DNA from: Desmodesmus armatus | Lineage: Eukaryota > Chlorophyta > Chlorophyceae > Sphaeropleales > Scenedesmaceae | Reading direction: 5' to 3' | NCBI GenBank assembly: GCA_007449985.2 | Contig: VIIQ02000032.1 | Span: 248,001-312,000, forward strand | Length of the DNA: 64,000 nucleotides | Part shown: positions 12,001 to 23,214 of the stretch, piece after piece | Numbering within the stretch: position 1 is the stretch's first letter | Layout of the letters: every line of letters begins with the position of its first letter | The notes under the pieces: model-generated | What the model saw: only the letters and a program-made list of their open reading frames with translations | Databases searched by the model: none | Told to the model about the DNA's origin: nothing | Program-made: the position numbers and the translations under genes

Positions 12001-14787
12001 TGGGTCTTGGCATTGGCTGAGGGGACTTCTTAGCTGCTGTGACATGGTTCTCTGTGTGGGCCTGCCGGCCGACAGCTGTTATGGGGGAGTATGTTACATG
12101 GACATTTTCGCCAAACAACAATGGCATTGCCCACCAGGATCGAGCCAGGTGAACCTCATAAGTTGTCTCCCCTGCGGTGGTTTGCACCACCTACACCGGG
12201 TTGACCAAAGAAGGCAGAACCACCAGAATTGCAGCAAGTGCCAGCCATGCTAGGAACCTATTGTGTGCAGAGATGAGGGCAGGCAACTATACCAGTGTGG
12301 ACACAAGAAACAGAACAAAGTCAGTCAAATACCCATAGTAAGGCCAAGCAAGCGTGCTCTGCGCACTTTCATTTTGTACAAAGTGTGTGCCAGGGCCGAC
12401 TGTTCGGCATGTTGAAACACAGTAGCAACACAATCTTGGTCACCCAACTGGACTGAAGCCGGGTCAGCAAAGGCTGGGCAGGCGGTGCGCAGATCATCAT
12501 ACACGGGACATTCAAGAATGAAGTGCTTTAGATCTTCAACATTGTTGCTGGTGCCAGTACGGGCCAGCACAGCAGCGCGGTTGGCCAGCGAAGCGTCCTG
12601 ACCAGAGCACAAACGACAGATGCGATCCGCCCTTGGGACAGACTCCCTACGCTTGCGACCCTGCTCAATTTCAAGATGTGCAGAGCCAACACGCAACTGC
12701 GCCAGGTTTTGTGCCACGTTGAAAGACAAGCACAACTTCATATGCGGGGCTGCATGGTCTCTAGAGAAAGGATCAAAGCCAGGGTCAAGAGGGTATACCC
12801 ATGCATGGTGTGTAAGCCTGTGAATGCCGGCAGACGGTGCAGTGCGAGGGCTGCCTTCTGTAAGACCCTGCCACCTATCACGGAACAGGCCAGCCAAGGC
12901 AGCCTGCACAGCTGACTCCTGCCACCGCTGCTGCAACACCCACTCCAAAGGCTGCTGCCGCCAGCTACTATCAAGGAGCTGCAAGCCAGACATAGTGTGC
13001 AACACACCATACGACCAGCAACGCTGACAGCCATCCAAGGCCAACATAACGTCCTCGCGCCACACACAACTGGCCAGTGACCTGGGCTCCTCATCACGCG
13101 AATCCGACAGCTTGGTCCACCACCGCGCAGCCAGGACTACCCAGTGGTACATGACGGGAATGCGGTGCAGGTCCCGGTATAATACATCCTTGGCAACCCC
13201 TTTGATGGATCCTATAATAGTTATAATTCTTCAGCGGCACGGCGGCACTGGCCTGGCAGGGCATCATGGTGCGGCGATGTACACAGTTCGAGCGCACTTG
13301 CCGTATCCATTCGAAGCAATGCGGGCTTGTGTGACAGTGTTGGCTTGCTCTTTGGGGTTTCATGCATGTAGGTGTCGTCACACTGCGGGGAACTCTGCCG
13401 TGGATTGCCCCTGAGATCATCAAGACACCCAGCAGCGTGACAGAGTCAGTGGTAAGTACTACGCACTGGTGGCACTGTTTGCTAGTGATGGCTGTTGAAC
13501 TGCAGCTGTGTGGCGTGGCGTCATTGTCATGATATGAAAGCAACAGTTTGATTCGTGATGGTCTCAGCTAGCCACAGTAATAGAACACTGTGAAGAGCAT
13601 ATACCTGTCAATGATTGTGGTCTCCTTGAGACTGCTGCTATAGGTCTGCTAAGTTGACCAAAAGACAGTACCAAGATTGTGTTGGCTGAGCTGCACAGCA
13701 GGCTTTGCTGGGTGCATTGCAGTTTTTCTACCTCCACACCATGCTGTGTCACAACAACGGTTGGTTGGACCAATATCGTGATCATGACTATCGGGGTGTT
13801 TATCATGCTGTGCTGTGCTGTGCTGTTGCGTCGTGCAGGACGTGTACAGCTTTGGCATTGTGATGTGGGAGCTGTGGACGCTGCGTGAGCCTTTTGAGGG
13901 CATCAACTACCACGCTCTGCTGCACATGATGAGCACCAGCCAGGAGGCAGTCACACCACCACTGCCAGGTGGGGGGGCAGTACTGCATCAGGGCGTTGCG
14001 CTGCGCCTGTTAGTGTCTGTAGTCGTTCTGCGCAGCATGCTGCCCTTGGAGTCGTACCACATCCAGTGCCGTATCCAGTGCCGCCTGCCTATCTGTGTAT
14101 ATCTGTCCAGGTATCAGCATGCAGGGCGCAGTGGGCGCTTGTGTGAGCAACCTATCACTGCTCAGCCTGTGATCAACGTGTGTTGTCACACCTAGTGGCC
14201 GTGTTGCCCACCAACAGGCCATTCGTGCCCCCCAGTAGGCTGTACTTACAGTAGGCTGTTCTGCTTGCTGTCTGCTTCACAGGCAGCTCAGACTGGGACC
14301 CTGATGTTCCCGCTGAGCCCTCACCAGGCTGGGAGGATGCTATCAGGGAGTGCTGGGAGCTTGACCCTGACAAGAGGTGGGTGAACGCGCTGAGCGGTTA
14401 TACACTGCCATAGAAAAGGTTATCAACACGTCTGTTGACTAGCGCAGGGCTTGATAACGTGAGGAATAGGGAGAATGCTCCGTGTGTTATTGTACTAGGT
14501 TCAAATTCAAGGCCTCAGATATCAAGTCTGAGTGTTGGGGATCCACTGGGGTTCTAGTAGGGTTAGTAAGTGTGGAAAAAGGTATATTGCTGCATCGTGG
14601 CATGCATTGACATTGAGCAAGAGATCAAAGTTTGCTGCGTGCCCTACTGCCCTGCAGGCCCACCTTCAAGAAGCTGGTGCAGAGGCTGGAGAGCATGATG
14701 CGACAGAACAGGCTGTTCAAGAAGCGGGTGGGCAGCGCGCCAGCAGCACCAGGCTGTGCCACCGCTACCCCCCAGTCTCAAGGCTGA
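9015..14787 (+). CDS. TKL/Raf-like protein kinase, copy 2
   Basis: Twelve exons match copy 1 one for one: 9015-9107, 9378-9728, 10115-10186, 10418-10477, 10754-10935, 11099-11252, 11556-11651, 11951-11999, 13372-13451, 13839-13968, 14283-14376 and 14658-14787 (TGA). Every exon has exactly the same length as in copy 1 (1,491 nt in all), although the introns differ in length and sequence. No exon contains a stop or frameshift, so both copies look functional. The glycine loop, VAVK, HFDLK (non-RD), DFG, APE-equivalent WIAPEI and RPTF are all retained. The intron between 11,999 and 13,372 carries an antisense LINE fragment and is about 1.14 kb longer than its counterpart. The start is unresolved: 9,015 follows a splice acceptor, so the true first exon is upstream, possibly in 8,753-8,930. 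Confidence 0.87.
12083..13219 (-). mobile_element. 5'-truncated non-LTR retrotransposon (LINE) remnant
   Basis: This block of about 1.14 kb is present in kinase copy 2 and absent at the same place in copy 1. The 5-bp sequence GTTAT occurs on both sides (12,078-12,082 and 13,220-13,224), consistent with a short target-site duplication. On the minus strand it carries the 3' end of a LINE ORF, followed by about 240 bp of 3' UTR-like sequence without a poly-A tail. The open frame runs off the insertion edge, as expected for 5' truncation during target-primed reverse transcription. It lies antisense to the kinase and wholly within an intron, so it need not break the kinase. Confidence 0.8.
12325..13218 (-). 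pseudogene. LINE reverse-transcriptase ORF, C-terminal fragment
   Basis: The open frame of 298 codons reaches the insertion edge without a start; the first in-frame ATG is at 13,152. It includes the region typical of the C-terminus of non-LTR reverse-transcriptase polyproteins: an aromatic-rich segment ([10 protein letters not shown]), then a zinc-binding motif RICRLC, then [13 protein letters not shown] about 35 residues later (C-x2-C...H-x4-C). The reverse-transcriptase catalytic domain itself is missing, so it cannot transpose. Assignment to a particular LINE clade is not possible from this fragment. Confidence 0.75.
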
Positions 14788-17700
14788 GCAGGCCGTGCTT
14801 CAGGGCTGCAAAGTCTGCTTATGCCAGCTGGCAACATTGGGCCATTATTGGGACCCCTGCTTCCTGTTTGTAGACTTGTTTTGTGGTTGTTGTGATGACG
14901 GTGCTCTCTGTTTGTGGATCTGAAGTGGGGTTGTGTGGCGCGGCAGCAGCAGCGGGATTTGGACGGCAGGGCCCCTGGCCAACGGCTGTGTCTCTGCAGA
15001 AAAGGCGTGCCTGCAGCCGAATGCAGAGGCCACTCGGGATTGCAAACTGGCCTTGGCTAAGCTAGCCAAAGCTTGCTAACAGGAATCACAGGGCTGAACC
15101 ACAAAGTTGGACAAGCACTACCTTGTACCAACCCACGGGGCTTTTGTGGGACTCCGCTGGAGCTGCAGTTACAGCCCACAGTGGTGTGTTTTAATGCTTG
15201 ATGTGGTTTGGGTGAATGTGCTCCGGCTCCTTGACAGCAGGTGTGGCCGTGTGTACTACTTTCAGTAATGACTGCCCTTCCAAGAGGGTGGTTTACCCTT
15301 TGCCGGGGCAATCGCAACAGGGTTTGCAGCAATGTCAGCAGTGCAAGTTGCCAGGCAGTGGCAAATGGGTTTGCAGCAATGTCAGCAGTGCAGGCCTTAT
15401 GTTGTCCAGCGTAAGGTGTTGTTGTTGTTGTTGTTGGGAGTTTGTGTAGACGATTGCACAAGGGGCAAAAGGTGTGTAAGTTGATGTTGCAGGGTGTTCC
15501 ATGCGCCGACACAAGTGTCGGTTTGGTTGTGTTGCTTCGTTTGCGTTGGCGTATCTGCGTCGTTGCGTGGCCTGATGATTGTAGGACAACTGTGTTGCAG
15601 GGGTGCGTGTTCACCAGGACTGTTTGTGCTGGAGCCTTGGTGTCAGGTTGCTCCTTGCCCCCTGGTGGCGACCTGGCTTTGCATGCCCCTTGCTGTTGGG
15701 CGCAGGCTGTGACATGCTAGCATGCAAGCGCTGGTCGAGCCTGACCTCACTGTTGGTCAGGTCTTCAGCTGACCTGCGATCCACTGAGCCCTGTACAGTG
15801 CCCTGTTGTTGCAAAGCTGATGTTGTGTCAGCGAGCCTCATCCTGCAGCCCTAACATCCTGTCAGCCAGCCTGCCCCTGTCAGACCAAAGAGTGTGCCAG
15901 GCCGAAGGAGCAGCGGTACAGCAAGCACATGGTGGAGTGCTGTCATTGGTTGGTGTGCGATCTGGCGTGCTTTTGCCGCAGGTGGTGGCTGGTGAAGGTA
16001 CGGCAGGTCGGGGTGTGGTGAGCAGCGGGAAGTCGACCCTGTCACCTACAGCGCTTGGATTGTTGTACGTGAGGGCTTGTACGTGAGGCCCCCTGAGGGC
16101 ACAGTGGTTGAGCATGGGGCTATGATGTGTTGTGTGAGGGTTGTACGTGCATCGTGTTTGGGTTGTGATTTTGTGTCGTGATGGGCGCAAAGCGTCTGCT
16201 GTGTTGCTTGGACGAAGGCATCTGCATGTGTGTGCATGACACTGCACATGTGGGACATGAAGTTTGTGTGCGTGCGCTTGCCTGGATTGAAGCAGTGGTG
16301 ATGCCATCACGCACGCCATCAGTGCTGTACGGAGCAGCATCATGGCGGAAGGGTTTGGGCAGGTACCAGTGACATCGGTGCCAGTGACAGTTTCATGTAC
16401 AGTGTCTGCATGCGTGCAAGGCTTGACTATGCGTGTCTTACCTGCTCTTGCCGCGCTATGCTCTTGCTTGCGCATGCGCGCATATGCGCCATGTACATGC
16501 ATGGCTGCGCAATAGGCGGTGCATCTGCCAGTGCTGTGCTGGGGCTCGTGCACACTGCGTTACTGTCATCATTTGGCCTCATCATGCAGCATACTGCCAG
16601 GTTTTCACCATGATTTCGGCTGCTTGTTTTGCTTGGTTGCTTGCATGGCACCAGCATGAGCAGGCTCCTGCATGAGCAGGCTCCTGCCTGAATTGTTGTC
16701 TGTGGATTGTTTGCCCTGCGCCCTTTGCTTTGTTTGCTTGGCACTGCGCTGTGTGTGCTATGCCTGTGGCGCTGCCGTTATGGCCTACGGCAGCCCAAGG
16801 CCCTTGCAACGGTCGCATACACAAGGCTGCATTTTGACCCTTGAGCTGATTGCAGTCGGGCGCTTGCATGCCTGTATGCTGAATCATGGTCACGGCCCTT
16901 GGTGAAGGATTGACGCGTTTGCAAGCACCACGCGCTCACTCACTGATTGGCAATGCAGGTGCTTCTGGCCGTTTGGGCAGATGCTTGGCAACTGTGCATG
17001 CGGTGCATAGGTGGCCAGAGCTGGGAGTCTGCATCTTGAGTGCTTGTTTGCATGTCCTTTCTTTCAGGTGCTGTGTTTGCGTGGCTGTCCTTGTGCACTG
17101 CTGGTGTGCATGCAGCAGTTGGTGGTTGTGGCGGGTGGAGAGTTCAAACAGCCGTATATTGACTCAACCGGGTCATTTGGCTGGACGCTGGTTCGGTGTA
17201 TTGAGATACAGCTATGCTGTTTTATGTTGGGGCCTGTACGATCCGTCACAGTCACTCTCTTGCAAGATACATTTGGGTTGGCTGACTCCTTGATTCATCT
17301 CAGCTGACCGCAGCTGTAGGGGCCTTGGTGCTGGGGGCATGCAGCACTACTGACCACTTGGTACACTCATATGCTGGGTATTAGATTGCGTGGTGCGTGC
17401 ACGCTGTTGGGTATTCAGATTGCGTGGTGCGTGCACGCTGGCTCAGTTGGCCCTGGGGCCTTGCAATATTCTCTGTGCGCTTATGCAGAGTCTCCAGCTG
17501 GACAGGCTGTTACTATGCTATGTTGTGCATGCAGCACAGCAGCTGCACACAGATGTATCAGGGTGGCATCAGAATTGTAGTGCCTTCCAAAAGCACCCTA
17601 TCTGTGTCAAGGGCAGGTTCTGGGGGCATCGTATCCCCGCACCAGGATGTTTGATAGATACTACCAGGCAGTACGTACCTTCTTGCATGCATCCTTGCTT

Positions 17701-18722
17701 GGCTGCCTTGCTTGCAGCTGTGGCCTTTTGTACCCAGGATCCTCCCCACTACTCTCCTGAAGGCTGCACGCTGTGCAGGCTGGCTTGCGTCTTCTTGCAC
17801 TTGATACACACGTGCCACACTCAGTGTCCCTCATGTGGCTGCATGGAGCATTGATGATATCAGGTTGTCCCCGGGGGTGTGCCAGCTGCATGATGCAGTT
17901 TTGTTGCGGCAAGGCTGCGCTTGTAGTGCATGCACGATTCACCAGGAGTGTCACATGGGTGACGGTCACCCGCCACATACGCCAGTGGCGAATATGGTAC
18001 TACCATAGTATGGAGTTGCGTGACCAGCTTTGGTTGGCAGCAGCAGCAGCCTGTGCGTCACAGCCAGCCAGTGGCAGGTGTGTGGCTGACGCCAGCTCAG
18101 TCACCGTGACAGGGGTCACAAATGGCATCTGTTGCTACCCAAAATGCTGCTGTGGCGCCTATACTGGTTGTGTGGGGGTATGTCTACTGCTGATGGGTTC
18201 AGGGGGGTGCAGATTGGGCCTTACGCTGTGTAGGTACAGTCTTGCCACGACTGTTATCCCCGCTGCGAATGGGTTTGTTTGATGTGCGTGCTGGTAGGCG
18301 TTGATTGTATCTGTTTTTCTTAGGCTGGTCGGTGGGGTTTTGTTGAGCTTCCCTTGGGATGTGTGTTGCCAACACACGGTGTGTTGGTTCCAGGTTTGGT
18401 ACGTGTGCAGCAAAGCGCTGTAAAGAAACTGTACATTTTGTGTCGGCCCCTCACCACTGTCGCAAACTTGCTGAACTTTGAGTACAACGTGGGTCACAAC
18501 AAGCAACGCCTGCGCAATAATCATCAGTCAATTGCACTGCAATGTACAACTTGCAATGTTCAGTGCTGCAACTTGGCAATGCACAGCTGCTCACACTGTC
18601 CTGAGCCACCTCTTGTACAAGCAAGAACATGATTCAAAATACACAAGATCCGTACTGCCAGCACCATCCTTGTGCCGACTGCGCAGGACACCCAAAAACC
18701 GGTGACGAACCACAGTGCAGGG
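14788..18722. other. Kinase copy 2 3' flank, no gene recognised
   Basis: This is collinear with 4,922-8,574 and again shows no conserved reading frame. A 241-codon minus-strand frame at 15,828-16,553 is broken up in the other copy. TGTAA, the usual chlorophyte polyadenylation signal, occurs at about 18,419 and at the matching place 8,503, but these are far from the kinase stops and their use is unknown. Confidence 0.55.
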
Positions 18723-19785
18723 TCAGCTACAGATCTGTACACCAAAGGAATTCGGATAGCACTTCATGGCATCTGGACCCCGTGAAGAGCGCTCAAGTGT
18801 GTTGGTGTGGTTCTTGCAGAATATGACCACTGTCATCGCAACGAAGGCTAGGATGAAGGTGGACAGGAACATCCTGCAGGATTGCAGCAGCGCATACGCG
18901 GCAGCAGTCAGCATGGATTGCGGATATTGTATGGCTGCAAGGTCACAACTAAGCATGCGCCTGCGCTCTTGCGCGCATGAAAATCAGTGGGATGTTGTCA
19001 GACATGCACCCTTGCCGAATTGCAGCAGACTGACTGCATGCAGTCCACTGCTGTTTCCCTTGGACGATGGAGGTGGGCAGCAGCAACTGTTACTAACAGT
19101 GTAGTACAGCATCTGCATGCTAGCACTCTGCGAGAGGCGCGCATGCCGGCAGCATGAGCGCTCAGCATGACCGCTAGCGGGCCCAAGGGTTGCTCTGCAG
19201 GATGCTGTAGCAGCTTTGCACGCCATGCAAAGCTTGTCCATCCAGCCCATAAAGCCGAGCTGGAACTCACAGCAACCAGAAGCGCAGGCGCGAGCTGTTG
19301 GCGTACTCGTCAGCAGCAGGGCTTGTCCTGTCTTTGCGCCCAGTCTTTTCTGCCGCTGCAATCAACCCCAGCGCCTGCACATACGGCTCCTGGTACTGCT
19401 GCTTGCAAAGCTCACAAGTCAAACTGCCCTTCTCCTGCACCCAGGCTGCCAGGCATGCTGCGTGTGTGTAGCCCATGGTGCCAGCACAGGCGCAAGGTTG
19501 GATTAGCTCCTGCTCTGCGCTGCCTGCTGACAGGCAGATGCGGCACTCTGCTGCTGCTGATCGTAGGCTGGACAGCTGCTTGAGCAGGACAAGTTGACTT
19601 GTGCTGCCATCTGGTGTGGCTGCCTGTGGGGGCTTGGGTAGCGGTGTTGACACAGAGTTTGCTGGCTGTTGGTGGCTGCAATTTGCTGCCAGGACCCCTA
19701 TCTGGATGACACAGCTTGTGCTGGTGCTGCTGTGCTGAGGTGAACTGTGCGGCATGGGGGCAGACATTTTCGTGACTGTATGCAA
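18723..19785 (-). CDS. RING-CH (RINGv/MARCH-type) membrane E3 ligase, locus A
   Basis: There are two exons: 19,271-19,785, and 18,723-18,873 (stop TGA). The donor is TTGCT/GTGAGT and the acceptor CTGCAG; the joined frame gives 221 residues. The Ser/Gln-rich N-terminus is followed by a C4HC3 RING-CH domain: ECRICLSAG, then LIQPCACAGTMGYTHAACL, then WVQEKGSLTCELCKQQY. A single transmembrane helix (MFLSTFILAFVAMTVVIF) and a short tail end in FGVQICS. Proteins of this family recruit an E2 and ubiquitinate membrane proteins; the substrate here is unknown. The last exon is duplicated at 8,575-8,725. The chosen start (MHTVTKMSAP) is the first ATG in frame; the ATG six codons on is also possible. Confidence 0.85.
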
Positions 19786-20379
19786 TGCTCTGCGTGGTAG
19801 AGAGGATGAACCAACTGATCAAGGTGACTGCTGACAAGGCGTTCGGGATATGCTGGCCACCTGCGCTACGGTGCGCGACTGGTCTTTCTTTCTTGCGACC
19901 AAAAAAAAATTTATTCCAGCAGCAATTTCGTTTTGAGTCTTGGCGTTCGGAGGAACATGTCGGGGAGTTTCAACCGACTCAATGGAAGGTCGGCCCAAAC
20001 ATGCGACGGTTCCGATGTAGTGACGTTGAGTGCTGCTGCTGCACATCTTTGCTGATACAACCTAGGCGACGTGAAAAGCCCACTATCAAGCATCGCATGC
20101 GCATCAACATGTTGAAGTGGTTGTGACAGCTCAGCCATATCACACAGTCACGCGGCAGCACTGATGCATGCTGTACATCTGTGTTGGCCCCTCGCCACTT
20201 CTATTCCAAACATCAGTCCACTGCATGATGTACAGCTGTTCACACTTTGTTTAGCCAGAACTTTGGTGGCACCTCATGATCAGCTCATGTACAAGCAAGC
20301 AAGCACACCAATCAAATCCAACATCAGCATGCACGTGCTGACCGCACCAATGACACAGTGATGTTCCACACTGCAGTGT

Positions 20380-21396
20380 TCAGCTACAGGTCTGTACACC
20401 AAAGGAAGTCTTACACTTCACGGCATCTTGGCCCCTTGAAGAGCTTGCAAGCGTGTTGACATGGATCTTGGCGATGACGACCACTGCCGCTGTCACGAAG
20501 GCCTTGATAAAGGTGAACAAGAGCATCTTGCATGATTGGTGAAGGGCATGGGACACCAGTCAGCATGGCGCTTAGAGGCAGACAGGAGTGCAGTAGAAGC
20601 ACAATCCAGCATATACCCGTGCTCATATGGGTGGAAGTGACTGAGGCTGGTTCAGCTGTGCAACCACTTTCAGCCTATAGGCTACTAAAGACACGCTCAG
20701 CTAGTTGAGTCAGCTACTCAGTAACAGTTTCAAAAACTGCGGCTGGCCGACTGCATTCGTCACAGTGCTGTGTCCAGTGCACCGTCACTCATGGTGCAGG
20801 TTTCACAACTGCAAGCAGCAACTGTAGCAGCCTCTGTATGCTCACATTGTGCCGAATGCAGCACGGGCGGGGTTGCTCTGCAGAAACGCTGTAGCAGCTT
20901 TGCATGATTTGGGTTTTGCATTGTAATGATGCAGCCGAGCTGAAATCCACAGCAACCAGAACGCAGACGTTGCTGTGAGTTTGGATTCTCATCGTCAAGA
21001 GCAGCAGCAGCAGCAGGAGTTGTCCTGTCCTTGTGCCCAGCCTTACCAGCTGCTGGCTGCCAGCTCCAGCGCCTGCACATACGGCTCCTTGTACTGCTGC
21101 TTGCAGAGCTCGCAGGTCCAGCTGCCCTTTTCCTGCACCCAATGCGTCAGGCATGCTGCATGCGTGCAGCCCATGGTGCCAGCACAGACACAAGGTTGAA
21201 TCAGTTCCTGTCGTGCTGACAGGCAGATGCGGCACTCTGCTGTTACTGATCGTATGCCGTGCAGCTGCTTGATCAGGGCAAGTTGACTTGTACATGTACT
21301 GCCATCTGGTGTCCCCAATTGCACACATACAAATGACCTAGGCCCATCACTGACTTGCACTGCGTTTGCTTGCTGCCGCATGGAGTTTGCATGCAA
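20380..21396 (-). pseudogene. RING-CH E3 ligase, locus B (probably decayed)
   Basis: The RING exon region (21,043-21,396) encodes ECRICLSARQELIQPCVCAG, then HAACLTHWVQEKGSWTCELC, so all zinc ligands survive. Just after it the frame stops (LELAASSW, then TAA), whereas sister loci continue. The missing tail (KAGHKDRTTPAA) lies in another frame, and a second one-base loss follows at the RLRFW-equivalent. The expected GTGAGT donor reads GTGGAT. The last exon (about 20,380-20,527) is intact: MLLFTFIKAFVTAAVVVIA and a tail ending FGVQTCS with TGA. Two frameshifts and a lost splice site argue for a pseudogene. An alternative donor GTAAGG at the stop does not restore phase with the last exon. Confidence 0.68.
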
Positions 21397-21653
21397 CTGC
21401 GCACCTCTTGCCCCCTCAGACTCTGCAGGTATCGGTGCACACTAGTCGCGACAGAAGGCACCGCGCGCTCTGCGGGCAGCCGCACTGGCGACCGCCCCTG
21501 CCACCGGCCCTGACCAGGGGGCCCTGCATTGCCGACACAATTGTATCCTGCTGCCGCCATGGGCAGCCTCACCGGCCTGTGCACAACCTCCATAGCTGCA
21601 CTGCTGCACTGATGGTGGAGGGGTTGTGCATGAGCCTGCAACTTGCTGTGGAG

Positions 21654-21935
21654 GGCAGCTGCACGGTCACGGCGGCGTAGTCAATGCCGTCCTCCTCCTG
21701 GAGCTCAACACCACCGTTGCCATCGACCTTGAGGGTGCCGGACATCTCGTCCAGGGTGTATGTCAGGCGGGTCATGAGCTTGGTCTTCACAAACTCAGTC
21801 TCGCCACCCTTGAACTGGCTCTCCTCCTTCACGGTGAAGCTGGTGGGCTCCATGCACATCTTCTGGAACTTGTAGGTGCCAGCCTTCAGGTCCTTGAGGT
21901 TGGTGCTGCCACCCTCAATGACTGGGCAGGTGTCA
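21654..21935 (-). pseudogene. psbO: psbO (oxygen-evolving enhancer 1) gene fragment
   Basis: This is an uninterrupted stretch of about 94 codons that I recognise as the middle of PsbO, the 33-kDa extrinsic manganese-stabilising protein of photosystem II. It includes DTCPVIEGGSTNLKDL, KFQKMCMEPTSFTV, FKGGETEFVK, MTRLTYTLDEMSG and ELQEEDGIDYAAVTVQLP. Upstream (transit peptide, N-terminal strands) and downstream (GGERVPF onward) parts are absent. The frame runs into unrelated sequence at both ends. It is therefore a copied exon or fragment and not a working psbO gene. It lies just upstream of the decayed RING-CH locus B. The well-preserved codons suggest either a recent copy or reuse as an exon of something else. 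Confidence 0.85.
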
Positions 21936-23214
21936 CTACTGGGAGCTCTTCAAGAGTAAGTTGCTGGATTTCCAAAAGGCCTAGTGGATGCCTGCAGCAG
22001 CCTGGTGACTCTTGCTGTTTGTCATACCAGACAAGTGAGCCTTCAAGCGTGCAAGAAGGCAGCGTGAATTCCAAAAAAGGAAAAGGGGCGTGACTTGGGA
22101 AACTGCAGACTGACTTCGCAATGCTGCTTCACATGAAGTCTGGGCAAAAGCCTATAGTCTCTCCCAGAATTCAAAACGCACTGCGACATGGCATGTCGGA
22201 CATGGGCAGGGATTAGCTGAAAGTGACACAGCATTGTTGTACCAAGCTCTTGGAAAGCCTCTACCCCTGGGGGCATTGCCAATATTGCTGTAATTCCCTG
22301 CCAACATTTTCCCCTCTGCAAGCCCATAATGCCCTGATTTCCAAGGTTTTGGCAGTCCAGAGCTCTGAAATGCCCCGAGCCCCACCCCATAGGGCGCGCT
22401 GTCAAGAATGCCCCAAGCCCTCCTTAGCGCAAGAAAAACTTCATGTGTCACTCCCAACTAGTCGCTGCCCTGACAACACATACTCGCACACACTTCGGAA
22501 CTGGGATGACGCGGAAGGTCGACGGAATGTCGACGCGACAAAACACGTTTTGCCACAACACCCAGCAGCGCAGCAGCTTCGTGTCGCATATGGTCTATAG
22601 TCTTCGACAGGTATGAGAGTATGTATCAAGTGCCGTGCGGGCTTCCGAGAGCATCGCCTACCCCAACGTTTCGAAGGGCCGTGAGGCAGCTGCAGTAGGC
22701 AGATAAAGCTTTCGCAGCCTAGTGCTGGTGATCGATCTCGCCTATTTTGCGTTCCGTAAGCCTCACCAGGAACAAACAACAGAAGGCCTAGGGCAGCAGT
22801 AGAGAGAAGCGATTATGAGTCCAGTTTGTTGTGAGTGCACCACCGTAGCGATCTAAGTTTGGCTTCAGGCACAGCTGCACTATGTGGCCTGGCTTGGGTC
22901 TTTGTTCCGGGCAGGCAATGGGACGTGGGAACAAGGGCTGCACTGCTGGCCTGGGTCGGCATCAGAAGGATCAACAGAAGCTGCAAGCATTACATTGGTC
23001 CCTGCACCCCCCCCCCCCCCAACATTGTGTACAAGGGCCTCTGGTAGCTCTCATAATGTCAGCCAGGGCCCACTTGCTGGCAAAAGCAGTGACATGCAGC
23101 AGAGGTCACCTGAGGTGATAGCGGCTGGAATGCACCCGGATTCTGACTGCTGTCTGTTCATTCACCAAGACACGCGCATAATGTAACGCTACAGGTTGAT
23201 GGTGCTTTTTTTTC
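21936..23214. other. Intergenic, upstream of the large membrane-protein gene
   Basis: No gene is recognised. A run of 14 C occurs at 23,007-23,020. The segment presumably includes the promoter and 5' UTR of the plus-strand gene starting at 23,215; I could not identify a core promoter element. Confidence 0.5.

Larger units (their letters stand above)
9000..18890. repeat. Tandem segmental duplication, unit 2
   Basis: This is the second copy of the kinase-containing segment, with the kinase, its 3' flank and the final RING-CH exon, here continuous with the rest of an intact RING-CH gene. It is longer than unit 1 because a LINE remnant (12,083-13,219) entered one kinase intron and because unit 1 lost about 235 bp. 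The exact left edge is unclear. 8,753-9,014 contains sequence not matched in unit 1, including an open plus-strand stretch at about 8,775-8,890 (motif NIHGMVNLPQLAEAALANLQ) that might be an upstream kinase exon. Confidence 0.82.

Noticed and set aside
15828..16553. 241-codon minus-strand frame
   Set aside because: Not preserved in the duplicated segment at 5,937-6,708, where indels break it; no recognisable domain.
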